A stretch of 64,000 bases of DNA, taken from assembly GCF_001612885.1 (NCBI RefSeq), contig NZ_BDBH01000001.1, forward strand, positions 310,001-374,000, read 5' to 3'. The first letter of the stretch is position 1, and each line of letters opens with the position of its first letter. Made by a program: the position numbers and the translations under genes. Below the pieces are notes generated by a model that saw only the letters and a program-made list of their open reading frames with translations, did no database searches and was not told where the DNA came from. Source of the stretch: Nocardia harenae NBRC 108248. Lineage in GTDB: Bacteria; Actinomycetota; Actinomycetes; Mycobacteriales; Mycobacteriaceae. Shown here one piece after another: positions 59,993-64,000 of this stretch.

Positions 59993-62031
59993 TCAGCGAC
60001 GCTTCGGTCGAGCACCCCCGCCGCGGCCTGTCCGCGAGCGGTTCCGGGACACGCCCCGGCGCGGAACGAGCAGCGGTGCGAATGCCGCATCCAACTCGCC
60101 CAGCCCAACCTGATCGGGATGGCCGGAGTCGCGCAGCGCGGCGGCGATCTCACGCGCCTGCCCCGCCGGCAGCTCGGCCAACGAGCCCGCGGCCGCTTCC
60201 GGACCATGCCCCTCCAGCACCTGGATGAACTGCTCGGCCATCCCGCGCACCCCCTCCTCGTCCGAGAGTTCGGCATGCGTGATCTCGTCGGCGGCGAGCA
60301 GCAATTGCACGGCGAGCGGGCCGAGCCATCGATCACCGCGTAGTCCGTTCAGGAACGCGGACCGGTCGGGCACAGAATCGGCCAGCACCTCGAGCATCGC
60401 GGCGGCCCGGCCGCGGAACGGGCAGTCGCGCACGCCGTCCAGGAGCAGTTCGGTTCCGGCGGACGAGCCGCCGTGCGCGGCCAGCCAGCCCGCGATCTCC
60501 ACTTCCGCGGTCTCCGCGCTGTAGTGCTCGGCGAGCATTCCGAGCAGTTGTGCGGGTTCGGCATCGGCCAGCTCGCCGACGAGCGGCGCGTACCGGCCGT
60601 CGCGGCGCAGGCCGGCCATGACCGCCCGGGTCGCCAGCGGCGTCAGCGCCACCAGCTCCACCGAGTCGACTCCGGGTGCCACCGCCGCACGAAGGCGCGC
60701 CAGGCTCTCCGGCGGTAGCGATGGCGCGTCATCGGCTTGCTCCAGGTCAGCGTGGAACATCGGATCCGGCCGGCCGCGGGTGAACGAGACGGCGCCGAGC
60801 TCGGCCAGCTCATCGAGCAGCCGCCGCACATCCGTGATGACTCCCACCCGCAGTTGCTCGCTCGTGCGCGGATCGTCCAGCACGAAGATCTCGGTGCACG
60901 CCGCCCACGCGCCCTCGGTCAGGTGCACCACGGGCATCGCGGTGGGCAGCCCGTACAGCGTGTTCAGCAGGTCGGGCAGTAGCTCATCGAGGATTTCGTC
61001 GAGCATCCGGGTGTGCGCGAAAGCCCATCCGTGCGTGACAGAGAGCAGGTCGAGCTCCGGCCACACGTCGAACGCCGCCGTCCACAACGCCGAAGCGTCG
61101 CGAAGCAGCGGCGCCGCCTTCGCCACCCGAACCAGCTTGCCCTTGACCACCCTGAGCACGCGAATTTTCTTCGCCAACTCGAGCAGCCGGGTGAGGCGGG
61201 GCAGATCCGCACTGCTCCTGGTGCGGAACACCTGATCGCCCACCACAGGGTCGACGTCGTCGCCGGTGTCCAGTAACCGCACCAGGGTTCGGGCGTCGGC
61301 GAGCCGCAGATTTCCGGTCGCGGTGAGCGCCCGGCCGTCACCGACCCACTCGGCCAGTGCGCGCAGCTGAACGACGATCGGCGAGCGCTCGGCGGCGAGC
61401 GCGAGTGCCGCCTCGTCCGGGAGCAGCACCGGCAGCTGGGCGACGGCTCGCTGCTGCCCACCGCCGCCATCGATCGCGTGCCGGGTGGAGATATGGGTGA
61501 GAAGCTCGGGGTCGTACTCGACCCGACCGGCTTGCACCTGCTCGATGAAGTCGTTCATGGCGCCTGCGTCACCGGCGTCGACACCATTCGATATCGCCGT
61601 CATCGCCCAGTACTTCGCCAATCCGAAGTTGCGCGGATCCGCCATCGCCGAGGCGAACTCGGGCAGCGATTCGGTGATGGCCGCGTCGATGTCGGATCGC
61701 GGGTCGCCGCCCGGATCCGCCAGTCCGGTCTCGTGCAGGTAGTCGATCAGCACCCGCAGCGAATCGGGCAATACCGCCGCGTCCCGTGCGTCGATCGACA
61801 GGGCACGCGGGGCGTGGGTGAGCAGAAACTCCCGCACCAGCGCCGCGGTCCAGAATCCGAGCCGACCATCGACGCTCGCGTGCCGGAAGTTCAGGGCAGC
61901 GGAGACGCGAAGGGGTCGATCGTCCGGCCGCGGCCGGCAGCCCACGTCGATAAGCGTCGGATAAGCAGGTTCTCGGCCGCCTCGAACTCCGCAATGTCCT
62001 CGAGTTCGTACCAGGTTCGCATCGCCGCCAT
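59993..62031 (-). pseudogene. Large protein of unknown function with an N-terminal frameshift
   Basis: The first frame (ATG at 62031 or 62022) reads MRTWYELEDIAEFEAAENLL and RRLSTWAAGRGRTIDPF, then stops after a few residues. From about 61905 the neighbouring frame carries straight on with VSAALNFRHASVDGRLGFW and stays open for roughly 640 residues to 59993. One missing base near 61905 explains this. The body is soluble and alpha-helical, rich in Leu/Ala/Asp, with repeated short helices, ending in a basic tail. I do not recognise a domain. Either the gene is recently inactivated or the base is a sequencing error. Confidence 0.6.
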
Positions 62032-62181
62032 GATCGCACGGCCGGCACCGCACGGTGCCGATCGGGGCGCGCCGTATTGACCCGCGGGCAACCGGAGATT
62101 AGCCTCATCGCGATCACACATACGTTCGAACCATCGGATCGGCGGCTGCTTCCCCCGAGCCCTGGTCCGGGAAGGCTCGCG

Positions 62182-64000
62182 ATGCGCGACGACAATCCGA
62201 CCGGGCACGCCGAGATCGCCGCCCTCGCCCACCGGGTGGCGACGGCACGCGGCAAGCTGCCGCTGCAGCACGACAATGCCCTGCTCGAGGTGCTGTCCGA
62301 CGGTGAAGTCGCGGCGGAGCGGGAGCTGGCGGAGTGGATCAGGGCGCAGCGGCGCGGCCAGCGGCGGCGAGCCATGCAGGACGAGCTCGACGCCGAGAAG
62401 CGGGACCGCCGCGCCGAGGCCGCGCTGCGCCGCACCGAGGATTCGGATGCGCGCTGGCATCGCAAGGCGCTCGCCGCGCGCAGACGGGTCGCCTCGCAGG
62501 ATGCCAGGATCGCGCAGCTGTACCGCAGGGCGGAGTGGTCGTCCAGGGCACTGATCGGCGTTGTCGTGCTCGGCATGGTGTGGGCGGGGGTGAACGTGCA
62601 GCGCAATCTGGTGCCGAGCGGGGACATGTCCGATCCGCTGTACTGGTTGAGCTACGGCATCGAGGCGATGATCTCCATACCGATCATTGTCATCATGATC
62701 GCCGCGACCACCGCCGCCCGCTGGGGGCGCGAGCTGCCGCGCGGGCGGGTGATCCTGGTCGAGCTCGCGCTGCTCGGCACCACGATCGGGCTGAACGCCG
62801 GACCGCACCTTGCCTCCGGTGAGCTCGGCAAGGCCGCTGAGTTCGCGATCGCGCCGATCATGGTCGGTGTCGTGATCTGGTTGCACTCCTGGGTCGCCGC
62901 GCGGTACGCGCAGCTCATCGACGATGCCTCGGTGGATCTGCCGATCGATTCGATGGTCGCGGCGCCCGTTGCCCGCACCAGGGCCTTCACCGAGCGGTAT
63001 GCGGCGCCGCGGGCGGAGGTGGATGTCGCCGAGCTGGTGGCTCGGGCGCACGACGAGTTCGAGCGAATGGGGATCGAATCCACGCGCTCCGTGCGCGATT
63101 CCGCTGCGCCCACGGCGACTCCGCAGCACGACCGGCAGGAAACTGCCCCGACCGAGATGGCAGCACCGCCGCGAATCGACGCCGAGGACTACGCATCCGC
63201 CTCCCCAGCAGCGCGGACGACCACGGCCGCCGAACCGGAGGTAGGCGACGCCGAGCAGCCGCCCGCCGCGCACACCGACGCCGAGCCCGCGGATGCCGCG
63301 GACCGGCCCGTCGCTCCCCGGCCGGCCGCGAAGAACAGTCCCACCGGCGCGCCCGCCAGTGCGGAGACGCCTGGCGAGCTCCCACAACCCGATCAAGTGC
63401 AGCCGCAGAATTCCGCCGAGGGCGACCGGCCGTCGGCGCCCCCGCGCTCCCCCGCGCCGGAGGCGCGATCCGAGGTCGATACCGCACCGCAGCCGTCTGC
63501 CGCGCGCCCGAATCGGAACGGGTCGGCGCATTCCGTAGCCGAAGACCTACAGCACGATCTGCGTGTCGACAATGCCCTCTTTGCCGAGGCAGCCGATTCC
63601 CAGCTCGTTCATTCGAATGAGACCGGGCAGGTCGCCGCCGGAGACGAGCCGTCCGCGGCCGACGACGGCCGCGAGCAGGAAGCCGCTCCCCGGGAGCAGC
63701 CGATCACCCACCCGACCGCGCCCCGAACCGATGTCGATCAGCACCCGCAGACGACCCCTCGCGCCCATCTCCGCGCCGTCACCGCCACCGAGCCGCCGAA
63801 GCAGGAAACGCTGCCCTTCGCCGACGCCCCCGCCGAAGCAGCAGCGGAACCCGAACCCACCCGGGCCCCGACCGCGCCGGAGCCGAGGGAGCTGACCTCC
63901 GCCCGAACCACCAACGAACCCGAACCAGCCCTCCCCGACCACGACCCCGTCATCGAATCCGACGAGGCAGGCGCCTGGGCAGCCGCGAAGACCATCGTCG
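62182..64000 (+). CDS. Membrane protein with long disordered tail, transfer-protein-like (cut by window edge)
   Basis: The frame opens at an ATG after GGAAGG and is open to the last base (606 codons seen). Residues 1-125 are charged and helical (coiled-coil-like RRRAMQDELDAEKRDRR). Four hydrophobic segments lie at about 126-250: LIGVVVLGMVWAGV, IEAMISIPIIVIMIAATT, VELALLGTTIGLNAG and FAIAPIMVGVVIWL. The remainder is Pro/Ala/Glu-rich and disordered. The layout (DUF2637-like membrane part, GAEAMISIPI-type helix) resembles spread or transfer proteins of actinobacterial conjugative elements. That assignment is tentative. Confidence 0.6.
   Translation, partial: MRDDNPTGHAEIAALAHRVATARGKLPLQHDNALLEVLSDGEVAAERELAEWIRAQRRGQRRRAMQDELDAEKRDRRAEAALRRTEDSDARWHRKALAARRRVASQDARIAQLYRRAEWSSRALIGVVVLGMVWAGVNVQRNLVPSGDMSDPLYWLSYGIEAMISIPIIVIMIAATTAARWGRELPRGRVILVELALLGTTIGLNAGPHLASGELGKAAEFAIAPIMVGVVIWLHSWVAARYAQLIDDASVDLPIDSMVAAPVARTRAFTERYAAPRAEVDVAELVARAHDEFERMGIESTRSVRDSAAPTATPQHDRQETAPTEMAAPPRIDAEDYASASPAARTTTAAEPEVGDAEQPPAAHTDAEPADAADRPVAPRPAAKNSPTGAPASAETPGELPQPDQVQPQNSAEGDRPSAPPRSPAPEARSEVDTAPQPSAARPNRNGSAHSVAEDLQHDLRVDNALFAEAADSQLVHSNETGQVAAGDEPSAADDGREQEAAPREQPITHPTAPRTDVDQHPQTTPRAHLRAVTATEPPKQETLPFADAPAEAAAEPEPTRAPTAPEPRELTSARTTNEPEPALPDHDPVIESDEAGAWAAAKTIV

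Overview
This window is high-GC actinobacterial DNA, most likely from a Nocardia or a close mycolic-acid-containing relative. That is inferred from the EspG, PPE-like, WXG100, DUF3558 and CpnT-like genes, a nocobactin/mycobactin-type siderophore locus, and IdeR/DmdR-type iron boxes.

Layout. (1) 1-725 and 14085-15605, minus strand: pieces of the spc ribosomal protein operon. The rplN-rplX-rplE-rpsN block is separated from rpsH-rplF by about 13.4 kb of accessory DNA. Both pieces start from near-identical promoters, and a bidirectional hairpin closes the upstream piece. (2) 951-14017: the inserted cargo. It holds a Uma2-family gene, a PLP-dependent histidine-decarboxylase-like gene, and a type VII secretion polymorphic-toxin locus: DUF3558 lipoprotein, PPE-like protein, EspG-like chaperone, YbaB-like protein, WXG100-like protein and a CpnT-like toxin with a papain-fold C-terminus. 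Downstream lies an array of orphan toxin tips, each followed by an out-of-frame immunity-like gene. (3) 15969-20029: M13 metallopeptidase lipoprotein, methyltransferase, ferric-siderophore-binding lipoprotein, and a decayed GNAT gene. (4) 20075-52707, all minus strand: the siderophore factory. One iron-boxed operon (37541 to 20075) encodes ArCP-Cy-A-PCP, C-A-PCP-E-C, thioesterase, KS, AT-KR-ACP and a DrrABC-type exporter. Three further NRPS genes, a second binding lipoprotein, a formyltransferase and a lysine N-hydroxylase-like enzyme follow upstream, with iron boxes at four more promoters. (5) 52846-59655: an iron-boxed secreted MTB12-like protein, a CPBP protease, an RluA-type pseudouridine synthase, a PPOX-class flavin/F420 enzyme and an iron-boxed IrtAB-like exporter/importer pair. 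(6) 59658-64000: a gene relic, a frameshifted protein of unknown function, and a membrane protein cut by the window edge.

How it works together: salicylate loaded on the ArCP would be joined to a cyclised Ser/Thr/Cys residue, hydroxylated (probably formylated) lysine residues and a KS/AT/KR-built 3-hydroxy acid. The DrrABC-like system would export the product. Binding lipoproteins plus the IrtAB-like pair would bring the ferric form back. Salicylate synthase, salicyl-AMP ligase and an MbtH protein are not in the window. The most unusual structures are the toxin/immunity cassette array lodged in the ribosomal operon, and an NRPS gene whose stop codon lies inside the iron box of the next gene.
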